DNA of 64,000 bases from Corynespora cassiicola (Eukaryota; Ascomycota; Dothideomycetes; Pleosporales; Corynesporascaceae), in contig JAEUWY010000002.1 in assembly GCA_022059125.1 (NCBI GenBank), forward strand, positions 4,216,001 to 4,280,000, read 5' to 3'. The notes under the pieces are model-generated. The model was not told the origin of the DNA and searched no databases. It worked only from the letters and a program-made list of their open reading frames with translations. The stretch's first letter is position 1, and the number at the start of each line of letters is the position of its first letter. The translations under genes and the position numbers were made by a program. Positions 11,382-23,289 of the stretch are shown piece by piece.

Positions 11382-12639
11382 TTAGTCCTGTCTGGCAGGG
11401 TCTAGCTCAACCTTACCGACTATCGCATCAATCTCGGCCAAAATCTCCGGCGTGAGCTGTTCCAAAACCTTGAGTGCCTGGCAGTTCTCAACGACCTGCT
11501 CTGGTCGTGAGGCACCGGTGATGACGGCCGATACATTCGGGTTCTTCAAGCACCACGCCAGAGACAACTGGGACTGGGTGATGCCCAGCTTATCTGCAAT
11601 GGGCTAATAACTGTGAGCACGCGGACCAATAACTTTCTTCTAGAACTCGAGCTTACCTTGAGTTTGATTGCCTTGTCGATCATCTCTTTCCAGTCATCAT
11701 TTCCATACGAGTTCCTCATGTGGTTGACGAACTTGTCATTGCCCTCAGCAAATCTCGAGCCTGCTGGAGGCTTTTCGGGGCTGTCATTGTACTTTCCGCT
11801 AAGAAGACCAAACTTCAACGGAGAAAATGTGGTCAATCCAATCCCGAAACGGCTGTACAGTCTCTGGAACTCGCCTTCAACCTTGGTCCTAGCCAGCAGG
11901 TTGTACTGGGGCTGCTCAACGATGGGCGCAATGAGTCCCAACTGCTTAGCAATTCCGCAAGCCTCTGCAATCTCATCAGAAGACCATTCGCTAGTTCCCC
12001 AGTACAGCGCCCACCCCTTGGTCTCAATCACGTGGTTGAAAGCACGAACCGTCTCCTCCATAGGAGTCAGACGGTCGGGTCGATGCGCATAAACCACATC
12101 AACGTACTCCAGGTCGAGACGCTTGAGCGATGCACGGAGCCCCTCGACAATGTGCTTGCGAGAGAGACCATGGTTGTTGACGAGGACCTCTCCGTTTGCG
12201 CCACCCCAGTTCAGCTTGGTGGTGACCACAATATCGTTGCGGTTCCAGCCATACTTCTTGATGGCCTGGCCCATAACCACCTCGGATTGGCCTCCAGCAT
12301 AGCTACAGAAATTCAGTGAGTAAAAAGCAACCGAGATAAATATTACATACCTCTCCGCTGTATCGAAAAAATTGATACCGCAGTCATAAGCCTGCTTCAT
12401 GCACGAAAAGGTGAGCTCTGTACATTATTCAGCCAAAATAATCAAATAGTTGACTCCGAACCATCCCACCGTTCTCGACATGGCCACCGAAACTGCATAC
12501 AAATTAACAAAACCGCACATGTCCAGATTCAATATACTTACGTCAGCCAACCACCCAAACCGAGGACAGATACATGCAGGCCTGAATTGCCTAGGCGGCG
12601 GTATTGCATGCCAGTTTTACGAGGTTCTTCCCAAGCCAT
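11382..12639 (-). CDS. Aldo/keto reductase of the potassium-channel beta-subunit type
   Basis: Five exons (12639-12542, 12492-12470, 12417-12351, 12302-11657, 11603-11382) give 351 residues, the usual family length. It is an NADPH-dependent aldo/keto reductase of the AKR6 type. The N-terminus reads [20 protein letters not shown]. The catalytic Asp and Tyr are in FFDTAESYAGG, the Lys in [10 protein letters not shown] and the His position in VVYAHRPD. The cofactor region near the C-terminus has [15 protein letters not shown] chose the ATG at 12639 because related fungal proteins have a short leader before the first beta strand; the ATG at 12609 is an alternative. Exon 2 is only 23 nt long and encodes FGGHVEN, which the family requires. 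Natural substrate unknown. Confidence 0.92.
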
Positions 12640-13142
12640 TTTTGCTGTACTGTATGTTTGAAACTCGACGACACTGGAACAAGTCTCAGGAAACCGATTG
12701 GAGCCTTCAACGTTCTCACCAAAGAAGAGCAACGTTTACTACGCACGGAAAAATTTCTCCCCCTCCCACATGCCACCGAGGGGCGGTACCGGCCGACATG
12801 GGTGCTCCAGATGTCCATTTCGGTAGATCTCCGGAGATCCGCCAAACCTCAGTGCCCTAATCGGGGGACATGCTTGTTGCAGCGGACGATAGAAGGGCGG
12901 CGGGAGGGCTGCCAGACCAAGTTCAGAAACCTGGGGAATCGTCATTCAGCCCCACGATGGTGCAATGCATTAGTGCCGGGAATATTGTGGGGCGTGGAGA
13001 CCTTTCTTAACGCTTAGATGCAACCGAAATTCAACTACAACATGGAGGTCGCTGACTTGTGCAGCGTCGCTTCTGCAGCAACTATCAATTCGAGCCTATC
13101 TAGCTACCCGAGTCTTTTTTCACATGCTAACATGCCGCTTTT
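12640..13142. other. Intergenic region, no gene seen
   Basis: This is the promoter of the aldo/keto reductase and the 3' flank of the Dal5-type transporter. I saw no coding frame or motif I can support. Confidence 0.5.
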
Positions 13143-14785
13143 TTAGACTACGAATCTGAAGTCGAGGCGCCTGTTGCCCTCCTTCTCGCGGGCTGCCGTG
13201 TCGGACTGGTATAGCGCCTTCTCCTCCGCCGTCATCTCCTGCCATTGCTTCTCCTTCTTCTTGTTCAAGTGCACGAGCATCTGTCGCTGAACGACCATGA
13301 CCACGAGAGCGAGGGCGCAGATCGCGATCAAGACGGAGTTACCCTGCTTGTAGTATGGAGCGTCATATTTGCGGTAGATTTGGGATCCAATCAGAGAGCC
13401 AACTTGGACAATCACGTTATACGTTGCAGCCGTAATGGCCCGTTTTTTCACGTCAAACGTGTTTTCGGAGATCCACGACGAGACGAGAGGGTGGAAATAT
13501 GGGTATCCCGAAACCAGAGTGATTAGCGTGAAGCGGGACCATTCGCGGCCGCCATCGGGCAGAGTCAACAGCGCTACGAGAAGCGGCATTATCCAGAATT
13601 CGCCGAACATGATGTGTAGGGTCCGCTCGTTGAAGTAGTCGCTGCTGTACGCGAGGGCAAGCATGGTGACGATTTGGAGCACAGCGGACGGCACGGTCAA
13701 CATGTTCGAGTTGAAGGTTGAGAATCCGAGTCGCTTGAGCGTCAAGGTGAGGTAGCCCTGGACGGGAGTCGCGGGAATGTAGGCCACGAGACCGATGAAG
13801 TAGAGTCCCCACATCGAAGGGTCCCTCCAAGCCTCCCGCACGTCCTTGAAAGTCGCCGGTTCGTGGATGTTGGTGAGGCCCTTGGCTGGATCGTCACGGA
13901 GAATGCGCTATTGTCGGTTAGCCTTGCATATAGCACGCTTCTCGATTGCCGCGGACTTACGTTTACCATGATTACTTCTTCGCGCTCGGTGAGCCATCCT
14001 TTGCGCCAAAGGACAGTCTTGGTTTGGGTCGGCGAGGCCGGGAGGTACAAGAAGGAGATGAAGGCGATGACGACAGTCAAAAGACCCTCCAGGAGGAACA
14101 ACCAGAACCAACCGGGCTTTCCTCCAATGCCCCGCATCTCGAGGATGCCAGCCGCGAGCAATGCCGAGATGACTCGGGCAACGTTAAGCGTGGACCAGAA
14201 CGCGGCCAGGCGCATGGCAAGTTCCTTGGACTTGTAAAAGTACGTGGCGAACAGAATGACTCCCGGGATGAAACCACCCTCGCAGAGACCGATGAAAGCG
14301 CGGCCGAGGTAGAACGACGTGCGGTCGTGCATCCAAGACTGAGCCCACGAAACGGTGCCCCAGGCCATCATCATGCTGGGTAGAACCCACTTGAATCCAT
14401 ATCGCTTGGTAAGAAACTGGACAGGGAACTCGGCAGCCAAAAAGCAAAGCAGTTGTATGGTGGTACCGTTGTTGTAGTCATCGCTGGTCAAGCCGAGGTC
14501 GTCGAGGAGGTTATCGGCGAGCGCGTTGGATACGTTTCCTCGATCGAGCTGCAGTCCAAACATCATCAGACAGAGCCAAGGGAGTAGGATGAAGTCGACC
14601 TTGCGGATAACGCGGCGCTCTTCATCTTCGGTCCATGATGCTGTGGGATCGAAGCGGTGTTTTCCTTCGTACGACTCGTGGGGAGGAATGATGTTGGCCA
14701 GCTCTCCTCTTCCGACTTGCAAGTTGGCCTTGAGTGAGCCCACATCCTCGCTCACACGAGGCACTGCTTCAATGTCGTTTCCCAT
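13143..14785 (-). CDS. Dal5-family (anion:cation symporter) MFS transporter
   Basis: Two exons (14785-13961, 13907-13143) give 529 residues. It belongs to the fungal allantoate-permease branch of the major facilitator superfamily. The first helix is followed by LQLDRGNVSNAL near residue 83, then a long cytosolic N-tail precedes it (about 60 residues). GRAFIGLCEGGFIPGV near residue 160 and GKPGWFWLFLLEG near residue 223 are branch signatures. The central loop and second bundle of helices are complete and the tail is Lys/Glu-rich and cytosolic. It is divergent from a TauD-type dioxygenase 524 bp away. Yeast Soa1, a sulfonate transporter, is in this same family, so the context suggests sulfonate uptake. 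That substrate is inference; organic acids or vitamins are alternatives. Confidence 0.88.
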
Positions 14786-15309
14786 GGTATTGAACGTCGA
14801 CGAACGGTGGCCGGGCTGTGATCGGTGTTGCGCTGCAAGAGGTATCTAGTGGAGCATGGTGTTCTATTTAACGGCGCCAATCAGATATAACGCAATTCCT
14901 TCGAACATGAACGCCATTACCACTTGAACTACTGTGGTAGTGAGGCCGTAGTGGCACAGTGCAGCCGAGGTGTGTTTGGACGGTGAAATTTCCCACCTCG
15001 GCGTTTCCCCGCCTGCCGCTCATGCCTGCATGCAGATGCATTGTCCACCATGCTCTTGGGTTCATGGTCCAAACCCGTTTCTGGGCCCGATTGGCGATGA
15101 CGTGCTCGCTTTGCACGTGGCTGACATCGAATGACCAGGAAATTTGCAGCCATAAAGAGTTCCAGGCTTCCACATGTAAATCCTTCTAGCGTTCGAAGAT
15201 TGTGGTTTCCGTTCGAACTAGCTCATCCTGGAAAGAGGCCGATAGTTTTCTCTATCTGACATTTGGCACATCTCCGCGCAGTTGTTTTGCATCATTCGCC
15301 TCTACCAAG
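14786..15309. promoter_or_regulatory. Shared promoter of transporter and dioxygenase with sulfur-type motifs
   Basis: This 524-bp space separates the two divergent starts. It carries CACGTG at 15114-15119, the core bound by Cbf1-like bHLH factors. It also has ACGGCGCCAA at 14871-14880, matching 8 of 10 positions of the palindrome ATGGCGCCAT recognised by Cys3/MetR-type bZIP regulators of sulfur genes. Both are short motifs that can occur by chance, and neither was tested against background. Confidence 0.35.
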
Positions 15310-16561
15310 ATGCCTTCTGTCAAGCGTTTGCATAGCGAGAGCCACGATGAAGGCGACTCGACCATCGTAGGGGGACATGAGACTGCCCGCCCCAGGACAT
15401 TGAAACCTTTGGCCTATTCGGGGACGTTAGACAGCTTTAAACACCAGGACCTGACGCCAGTGATTGGGAGGGAGTTTGAAGGTCTCCAAGTGACTGATCT
15501 TCTCAAATGGGGCGATGAGATGATTAGGGATTTGGCAATCACAAGTATGTCGATCTTAAACGTTTTGGTAGATCCCATCTGACAGTGGCTTGTAGTTTCA
15601 CAACGTGGAGTAGTTTTTCTTCGAGACCAGAATGTCACCCCGATTCAGATGAAGGATTTGATGCTGCGGATAACTGAGCTGTCTGGATGTGTACGTGATC
15701 CATCCATTCTGTGTCGTCAGATGTGCTTCCCAACAACACCACGGCTAACTCCATGCTAGCCGTCATCATCCGGTCTCCATGTCCACCCCTTGACCGAGGA
15801 AGGATCTGAACTAGGCGACCAAATTTCCGTTATCAGCAGTGAGAAGCAGAAGAAGGGCGGCGGTCTTACTCACCAGCTTTCCGATGTCAGCCGCTTTGCC
15901 TCCGCAGGCTGGCATACCGATATTTCCTTCGAACCCGTTCCATCCGATTACGCCATGTTGAAGATTCACACGCTCCCCCCTACAGGTGGAGATACTCTCT
16001 GGGCATCGGGATACGAGATTTACGACCGCCTGTCGCCGGCGATGCGGACGTTCCTCGAGGGCCTGACGGCCACTCACGACGCAAAATTCTTCTTGGACGA
16101 GGCTGAGAGGCTAGGAAACCCGCTCCGAAAGGGCATTCGAGGAAACCCATTGAACTTCGGTGATTCACTGACGGCAGTGCACCCTGTAATTAGAACAAAC
16201 CGTAAGCGAAGCCTCGTAACATGATGTTGAGATTGAAGCTAACTATCTTGTAGCTGTTTCTGGATGGAAATCTGTGTACGTCAACAAAGGCTTTACGAAG
16301 CGTATCAACGGCATTACAAAGGACGAATCCGACTTGATTCTCCAATACCTGTTCAACATAGTAACACAGAACCACGACGCTCAGGTGCGATTCAAGTGGC
16401 GACCAAACGATCTTGCCATCTGGGACAACCGGAGTATGTGGCACTGTGCGACCTACGACTACAACGACCCGAGAGCAGGCGACCGTGTATGCAGTCTGGG
16501 AGAGGCCCCGTACCTGGACCTGAACTCGAAGAGCAGGAAAGAGGCTCTTGGATTGTTGTAA
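15310..16561 (+). CDS. TauD/TfdA-family alpha-ketoglutarate-dependent dioxygenase, probable sulfonate dioxygenase
   Basis: Four exons (15310-15544, 15596-15690, 15760-16201, 16254-16561) join to 359 residues. The family uses Fe(II) and 2-oxoglutarate to hydroxylate taurine or other sulfonates, releasing sulfite. The proximal metal ligands are the His and Asp of GWHTDISFEP near residues 162-164. The distal His is in MWHCATYDYN near 321, and an Arg that would hold 2-oxoglutarate follows (DPRAGDRV). The N-terminus is hydrophilic without a signal, so it is cytosolic like yeast Jlp1. I chose the ATG at 15310; an in-frame ATG at 15202 would add 36 residues of unlike composition. The divergent transporter supports a sulfonate role, but herbicide-type substrates occur in the family too. 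Confidence 0.9.
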
Positions 16562-17242
16562 AATATCAGATAGACTTCAAAACCAAGTTTTGTTATTGGC
16601 TTTTAATGAATCCCTTGCCCTCTGTTGTCCTTTACATGCAAAGAGCGGTGCACTGACCACCCGCAGCGTTTGTTGCAACCACAGCTTTTGTTGTTGTAGT
16701 ATATATAGTATGGAAAGCGGTTTTTGGCCACCAAATTCCTATACGCTTGTAACAGCGATAGGCGGGAGCATGGCCGAATGGTCAGTCAGACTGAACGTGA
16801 TAAAACCGTAAGGTTTTCAGCAGGATGAAACGAGGGCGCACTAACCTGATGTAGCGAGAGCCCATTACCCGTCCTGTTCTTTTTGCATGGAGATTGAAAT
16901 CTTTAGACGAAGCATGGGTTCGATTACAGGCGATATAAGCATTTCTATTTATTGCGTCTAAGTGGCCGCCACAACTGTAACAGTAAGCAAGTGAGTGGGA
17001 GCGGGCATGTGTATAATCGGAAGACTATGGCCAGTGGCATCAAGGTATACCTTGACCGCTCTAATGGGAATAAATGCAGGGTATATATGCATATCAACTA
17101 TTTTTTTGCCTTTCCCTTTTGCTTCATGTATGCTCATGAGTAGATAGCCCATCACTTTGTTCAGGTACAGGCAATCAAGAGCATAAGTGATCATAGAGCT
17201 AGCCAATTGCAATAATATCATGCTCGTAGAAACCAACTACGT
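16562..17242. other. Intergenic region, no gene seen
   Basis: This space lies between two convergent genes. It contains scattered tRNA-like A-box and B-box strings (about 16772 and 16917), but no acceptor stem pairs, so I do not call an RNA gene. Confidence 0.5.
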
Positions 17243-17854
17243 CTATTCACGCACAAAGAAAGCCTCACGATAGTACTTGGCTTCTTGAATGCTTTCGAGA
17301 ATATCTGCCCGTGCCTCATGCAACATCTGCTTCCTCGGAATATTTTTCAAGACGCTTTCCGGTGCCCACCTCCTCGCAGCCTCCTTGATGGTGCTAACAT
17401 CCAAAATTCGATAGTGCAGATGCTCAATGACCTGGTCATACGGGGCTTTGACTAAGAACGACTTGTCCGCGTGGACCGAGTTACCGGCCAAAAGACCAGT
17501 GCGTGATTTAGGGATATGCTTCTTGATGTACTTGAGAAGGCCCTCTGCGGCCTGCTCAGCCGTGGTGGTTGACTCGATACAAGCCTTGGTGAGTCCAGAG
17601 TCGCCATGGTGTTTCGTACACCATTCTCCCATAAGATCCAACTGCTCCTTGCTGTGGTGAATGATAGCCTCGTAGCCATTTTCATCTAGAAGGTTGAGAT
17701 TGTGGTCTGTGATAAAGCAGGCCAAAGACATGATTGTCTCGTTTTCAGGGTCGAGGCCGGTCATCTGGATAGTTCAGCAGATGCAGACCACGGCGCAGAC
17801 AACGTCTACCTCGCAGTCTATCCAGACTAATGGGTCTTTCGACTTGGATGCCAT
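17243..17854 (-). CDS. REX2: Oligoribonuclease, mitochondrial/cytosolic 3'-5' exonuclease
   Basis: Two exons (17854-17810, 17764-17243) give 188 residues, the usual length of the Orn/Rex2 family. It degrades RNA oligomers of two to five nucleotides. The four-acid DEDDh active site is visible: Asp and Glu in WIDCEMTGLD at the exon junction (residues 13-20), the second Asp in VHADKSFL near 112, and His and Asp in the C-terminal YRILDVSTI region. The intron sits exactly inside motif ExoI, and only the spliced form restores it. I see no strong mitochondrial presequence from this ATG; a longer N-terminus upstream is not excluded. It shares a 380-bp divergent promoter with POL1. Confidence 0.93.
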
Positions 17855-17969
17855 TTTGCCTGGGAACGGGTTGAGCACGGCGGTACGGTGTCAATTTCGA
17901 AGCAGATGGTCGATCAAGTGAATCGAAAAAAATCCTCCCGATTTAGGACAGTTGCCGTTCAAGGGTATG

Positions 17970-17975
17970 ACGCGT
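17970..17975. promoter_or_regulatory. MluI cell-cycle box (ACGCGT), copy 1
   Basis: ACGCGT in the 380-bp divergent promoter of oligoribonuclease and POL1. This palindrome is the core of the MCB element bound by MBF (Mbp1/Swi6 in yeast, and homologues in other fungi), which drives DNA-replication genes at G1/S. Confidence 0.5.
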
Positions 17976-18096
17976 TGAGTAAGTCGGGCGCGATGATTGG
18001 CGGCGGCGGGGTGAGTGTGGTTGGGCCCAAAACGGCAAGATCGCGTCGCGTGGCCCGTGCGAGGTCGAGCGTCGCGCAAAATCGCGCTAACAAAGC

Positions 18097-18102
18097 ACGC
18101 GT
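18097..18102. promoter_or_regulatory. MluI cell-cycle box (ACGCGT), copy 2
   Basis: A second ACGCGT, 127 bp from the first and 132 bp before the POL1 ATG. Two copies in one short promoter of a replication gene fit the MCB arrangement known for yeast POL1. The region is rich in CG dinucleotides, which raises the chance rate somewhat. Confidence 0.5.
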
Positions 18103-18234
18103 AAAGTGGCAGATTGCTCCCTCCTCCCCATCCCTCCAACCTCTACACCCGCCTATGACCACACCCTAAACTCCGCGTTCGAGCCCTCCGATTGTCAATT
18201 TCTCCCTCGATCGCCTTTATATATTTAATTTACC

Positions 18235-21200
18235 ATGTCTCGAGCATCGAAGCTTGCAGAGCTGCGTGCTCTGCGCGCTGCTGGCAAGACGCGCCTTTCC
18301 ACGTACGAGGTCGCCGAAGAAGAACAATTGTACGATGAGGTCGACGAAGAGGGATACAAGAAGGTTGTGAGGAGTCGTTTAGATCAGGATGACTTTATCG
18401 TTGACGACAATGGTGACGGCTATGTCGATGACGGACGAGAAGAGTGGGACGGCGACCACCCTGGCTACCGCCATGCCGGCTCTGAGAGCGAAGAGGAAGA
18501 GCGTCCCGCCAAGGGTAAAGCTGGTATGCAGACTTCCTCTTATCTAAAAAATCACTTTCTGACGCGTAGCAGCCAAGCGAAAACGCGAAGAGGACAAGGA
18601 GAAGCAGGAGAAGATAAACAATGGTATCAGCAAGTATTTCAACGCCCAAAATACAGCAAAGGCACCAAAGCCAAAGGTGCGGATCCCCATCCTCTCACAT
18701 ATCGTCAGACGGTACTGATCCAGCATAGCCTGTCGCCACCGCAGCTGACAACGATTTTATGAATGACCTGCTCGGCGAAATTGACACAAATCTCCCCCGC
18801 CGGTCTGCACCCCGGCCAGTAAAGAACGAGTCGCGGAGAAAAACACGTGTTTTGTCACCACCCATATCAGAAAACCGCCCAAAACCCACCAAGAAGCCAA
18901 GTAATGACTCTGAGACGTACATGCCCGATACTCCTCCTGCGGCGGACCCGTACGGTGACGACGATACCCTTCCCATAATTGACGACGATGTTGCCATGAG
19001 CGATCTTCCACCGCCATCTTCCCCCATTGCAAAGGCCGTCGAGCGCAAGGCACAGCCTCCAGTCAAAGTAGAAGAGGAAGAAGAAGACGACCTCATGGAA
19101 ATAGCACAGCCCATTAGGACCGCAGGTGTAACCTCCACCAGTATCAACATCTCTGGAAAGCGGCCGGTTCCCAGGATCAAAAAGGAAGATTACCCAACAC
19201 CGGCGAGCTCGTCTCCACCTCGGTCATCAGCAGCAGCAGCTATTGATGCGTCTTCTTGGAATGAAGTCACGAGCAAACTCAACGTCATGAGCAGCCCGGC
19301 TCCTGCTACAACCTCGAGCATGGGCAAGCTGAAGCCGGAACAGGCACTCGAAGAAGACGGAAGCCTGCGCTTTTTCTGGATTGACTATGTTGAAGTAAAC
19401 GGCAGTCTTTGCCTTTTCGGCAAGGTCAAGGACAAAAGCAATGGCAGCTACGTCAGCTGTTTTGTCAAGGTTGATAACATACTCCGTAAGCTCTACTTCC
19501 TCCCGCGGGAGTACCGTGTAAGGCGGGGCAACGTCACAGATGAGGAAATTGAAATGAGCGACGTATATGAGGAGGTCGACGAGGTCATGTCGAAACATCG
19601 TGTCACCATGCACAAGATTAAGCCTTGCACCCGCAAATATGCTTTCGAGATGGCAGACATTCCCAAAGAAGCAGACTACCTGAAGCTTTTGTATGGCTAC
19701 GACAAGATGCCTCTTGCGACCGACCTTACAGGCGAGACTTTCTCGCATGTCTTCGGAGCCAACACTTCCATGTTTGAGCAGTTCGTCCTCTGGAAGAACA
19801 TCATGGGCCCGTGCTGGCTGAAGATCGACGAGGCCGACTTCAACGCTGTCACCAATGCGTCCTGGTGCAAGCTTGAACTTCAAGTCGACAGGCCCAATGG
19901 AATTTCCATTCTTGGAAGTTCAGAAAACCTGGACGCTCCCCCATTCACTCTTATGAGCATTTCTTTGCGAACCACCTTCAACGCCAAGGACAACAAGCAG
20001 GAGATACTCATGGTGAGCGCCATGGTCTACGAGGACTTTTCTCTCACCGACACCACACCAGTGGAGAAGATGCCGTGCAAGAGCTTCACTATTATGCGAC
20101 CAAACGGTGACGCCTACCCCGCTGGTTTCAAGTTTGACGCGGAGAAGCAAAAGGGTACCATTTCGCTCAAGAGGACTGAGCAAGAGCTACTCGGTTTGTT
20201 TATGGCCATGTTCCAGCGACACGATCCAGATGTCCTCATTGGTCACCGCCTTGATGACGTCGACTACAGCGTCTTGCTCAACCGCATGCGCGAGAAGAAG
20301 ACCCCGGGCTGGCACAGGATTGGCCGTCTTAGGCGGAGCGATTGGCCCAAGAACATGGGCAAGGGCGGTGGTAGTTTCTTCGCCGAGAGACAGTTGGCTG
20401 CTGGACGCTTGCTTTGCGACCTGGCTAACGATCTCGGAAAGTCTCTCATGACCAAGTGCCAGTCCTGGAGTCTCGAAGAAATGTGCCAGCTTGTTCTCAA
20501 CAAGCCCCGCCAGGAACTGGACAACGAGGCAGCGCTCAAGACCTGGGCGGCTACAAAGGATGGTTTGATGAACTACGTCAAGCATTGTCAAGCCGACGCC
20601 TTCTTCATTGCTGCCATCTCCATTAAGGTGCAGATGCTTCCCTTGACCAAGGTTCTGACCAACCTTGCCGGAAACTCTTGGGCCCGTACTTTGAGTGGTA
20701 CGCGTGCCGAGCGAAACGAGTACATTTTGCTCCACGAATTTCACAAGAACAAATACATTTGTCCCGACAAGCAGTGGGGCAAGGCTAAGGCTAAGGCTCA
20801 AGAAGATGCCGAGGGCGAGGAGGGAGAGGGCAAGAAGAAGGATAAGTACAAGGGTGGCCTTGTCTTCGAGCCTGAAAAGGGTCTGTACGACAAGTTCATT
20901 CTTGTCATGGACTTTAACTCTCTGTACCCCAGTATCATCCAAGAGTTCAACATTTGCTTCACCACTGTGGAGAGAACAGACAACTCCGAAGAGGAAGAAA
21001 AGGTGCCCGAGGTGCCAGACACGGAAGTAAAGCAGGGCATCCTTCCCCGTCTAATTAGGACTCTCGTTGAGAAGCGTCGAGAAGTCAAGAAGTTGATGAA
21101 GTCGGCGACCGCCACGCCTGATGAGCTCGCCACCTGGGACATTCGGCAGCTTGCTCTGAAGCTGACTGCCAACTCCATGTACGGTTGTCTGGGGTACACC

Positions 21201-22703
21201 AAGTCACGCTTCTATGCCCGCCCTCTCGCCATGCTCACGACGTACAAGGGTCGTGAGATTCTTCGTCGAACCAAGGACATGGCCGAAGCCAAGATGCTCC
21301 GTGTTATCTACGGTGATACTGACTCCGTCATGATCAACACCAATGTCGACAACATTCAAGACGCGATGAAGCTTGGTAACGAGTTCAAGAAGGAGGTCAA
21401 CGACAGCTATAGGTTGCTGGAGATTGACATTGACAATGTCTTCCGGCGCATTCTCTTGCACGCAAAGAAGAAGTACGCTGCCATCAACATGGTCCCGGTC
21501 GACGGCAAGTACATTGAGAAGCTCGAGGTCAAGGGTCTCGACATGAGGCGAAGGGAGTACTGTGCTCTGTCCAAGGAGACTTCTACCGAACTCCTCAACT
21601 TCCTCCTCTCCGGCGAAGACCCCGACACCGTCGTCGAGAAGATCCACGACCACTTGCGCACTCTTGCCGAAAAGATGCGCAACTCGCAGATTCCTGTCCG
21701 GAAATACACAATCTACACGCAGCTCGGCAAAAATCCGAAAGAGTACCCCAACGGCAACTCGATGCCATCGGTCCAGGTTGCCCTCAAGCTCGAAGCCAAA
21801 GGCAAGCACGTCAAGGCCAAGGACGTCATGTCCTTCGTCATCACGGGCGACTCGTCCGGCTCCGCCGAAACCGCAGCCAAAAATGCCTACCCCGTCGACG
21901 AAGTCGTCAAGCCCGATAGCGGCCTCAAGCCAGACATTGAATACTACCTGCACAAGCAGATCCTCCCGCCCGTTGAGCGTCTCTGTGCCCCCATCAGCGG
22001 CACAAACATCACCCTCCTGGCCGCCTGCCTCGGCCTCGACACGTCCAAATACCGCGTCTCAACCGCCTCCTCGGGCGCCATCCAAGACGCCGAGATCCAC
22101 CCCTTGGAGAGCCAGATCCCAGACGCGATCCGCTTCAAGGACTGCAAGCCGTTGTACCTGCGCTGCCGCGCGTGCACATCCACCTTCCTGTTTGCAGGCC
22201 TCGACCCCAAAGAACACTCCCTCTCCCACAGCGGCATCCAATGCAAAAACCCGTCCTGCGCCCAGATCCTGCCCACCTTGTCCGTCGCCGCTCAGCTCGA
22301 GTCTGCCCTCCGCCAGGCACTCGCAGATTACTACGCTGGCTATCTCGTCTGCGACGATCCACAGTGCGGCATGCGCACGCGCCAGATGAGCGTGTTTGGG
22401 TCGCGCTGCTTGGGGCCCAAGGGTCTGGCGCGCGACTGCTACGGCAAGATGCGGTGGGAGGTGCGCGAGAAGGATGTTTATAACCAGTTGTTGTATTTCA
22501 AGACCTTGTTTGATGTTGAGCGGGTTAAGAGGGGGGAGGGGGGCGAGGCGGTGGGCGAGGCGGGGGAGAAGTTGAGGGTACTGGCCGAGATGAATAGGGA
22601 GAGGTTTGGGACGTTGGAGGGGGTTGTGGAGAAGTGGCTCGAGAGGAATGGGAGGCAGTGGGTGCAGATGGATAGTTTGTTTGGGTTTGCGATGAAGCAG
22701 TGA
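18235..22703 (+). CDS. POL1: DNA polymerase alpha catalytic subunit
   Basis: Three exons (18235-18523, 18570-18676, 18729-22703) give 1456 residues, close to yeast Pol1 (1468) and human POLA1 (1462). It is the B-family polymerase that extends RNA primers at origins and Okazaki fragments. The acidic N-terminal segment starts [20 protein letters not shown]. Motif A ([11 protein letters not shown]) is near residue 860, motif B ([20 protein letters not shown]) near 945 and motif C (YGDTDSV) near 993, with all catalytic Asp present. The C-terminal half carries the paired cysteine modules (LRCRAC and CKNPSC from about 1277; CDDPQC and the following Cys) that bind zinc and the B subunit. The second acceptor could be TAG at 18567-18569 or CAG three bases later; both keep frame. 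Two ACGCGT boxes lie upstream. Confidence 0.97.
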
Positions 22704-23289
22704 TGTGCTTCCTTGTTTGCTTTTCTCTTGCTTACGGATTCTTCTTGGATATGCCTGGGTACATCACAGTTCCCTGGGGATATTGGGGCCTTGCATCCCT
22801 GGCGTTTGGATTAGGAAAGGGGGTCACGTTTTCACTACTACTTGTCACGACCATGGAGCGAGGGTGGGGGGAAGGGTCTTTCTAGGAAACGTAATTGCGG
22901 AATTTTGTCTTTGCGCCTTTCTATCCTGTCCCCCGTCCTACGGATTGATTGGTTAACTGTTTAATGGATTGATTGAGTGATTACATAGCAGCGACCCGGC
23001 TGCGTTGTCCGTCACGCGAGGAAATGAAAACTTTGATTAGCTATTCAGTTGACGATGATGGCGATAATAGTGAGGAATGTCGGTGTACTACTAGTCGTCT
23101 CTTTGCCTGGGTATATGGACTTTTAAAAGGGGAGAGAGGAAGGAAACTAGGCGAGGCCAGACCGGACGGACTAGCTACGAGTTTGTGTGTAGGATTATTT
23201 ATGTATACGATGATGGGTACAGATATTGGTCGAGACAGATGCTAGGAAAAGGTAGGTGTGTGGGCAGATTCACACTCAAAGGGCCAAAG
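22704..23289. other. Intergenic region between convergent genes
   Basis: This holds the 3' flanks of POL1 and kynureninase. Frames here are short and resemble nothing. Confidence 0.5.

Noticed and set aside
16772..16930. Possible intron-containing tRNA: TGGCCGAATGG (A-box-like) at about 16772 and GGTTCGATTAC (B-box-like) at about 16917.
   Set aside because: No acceptor stem pairs across the two ends, the T arm does not close, and the spacing would need a very long intron.
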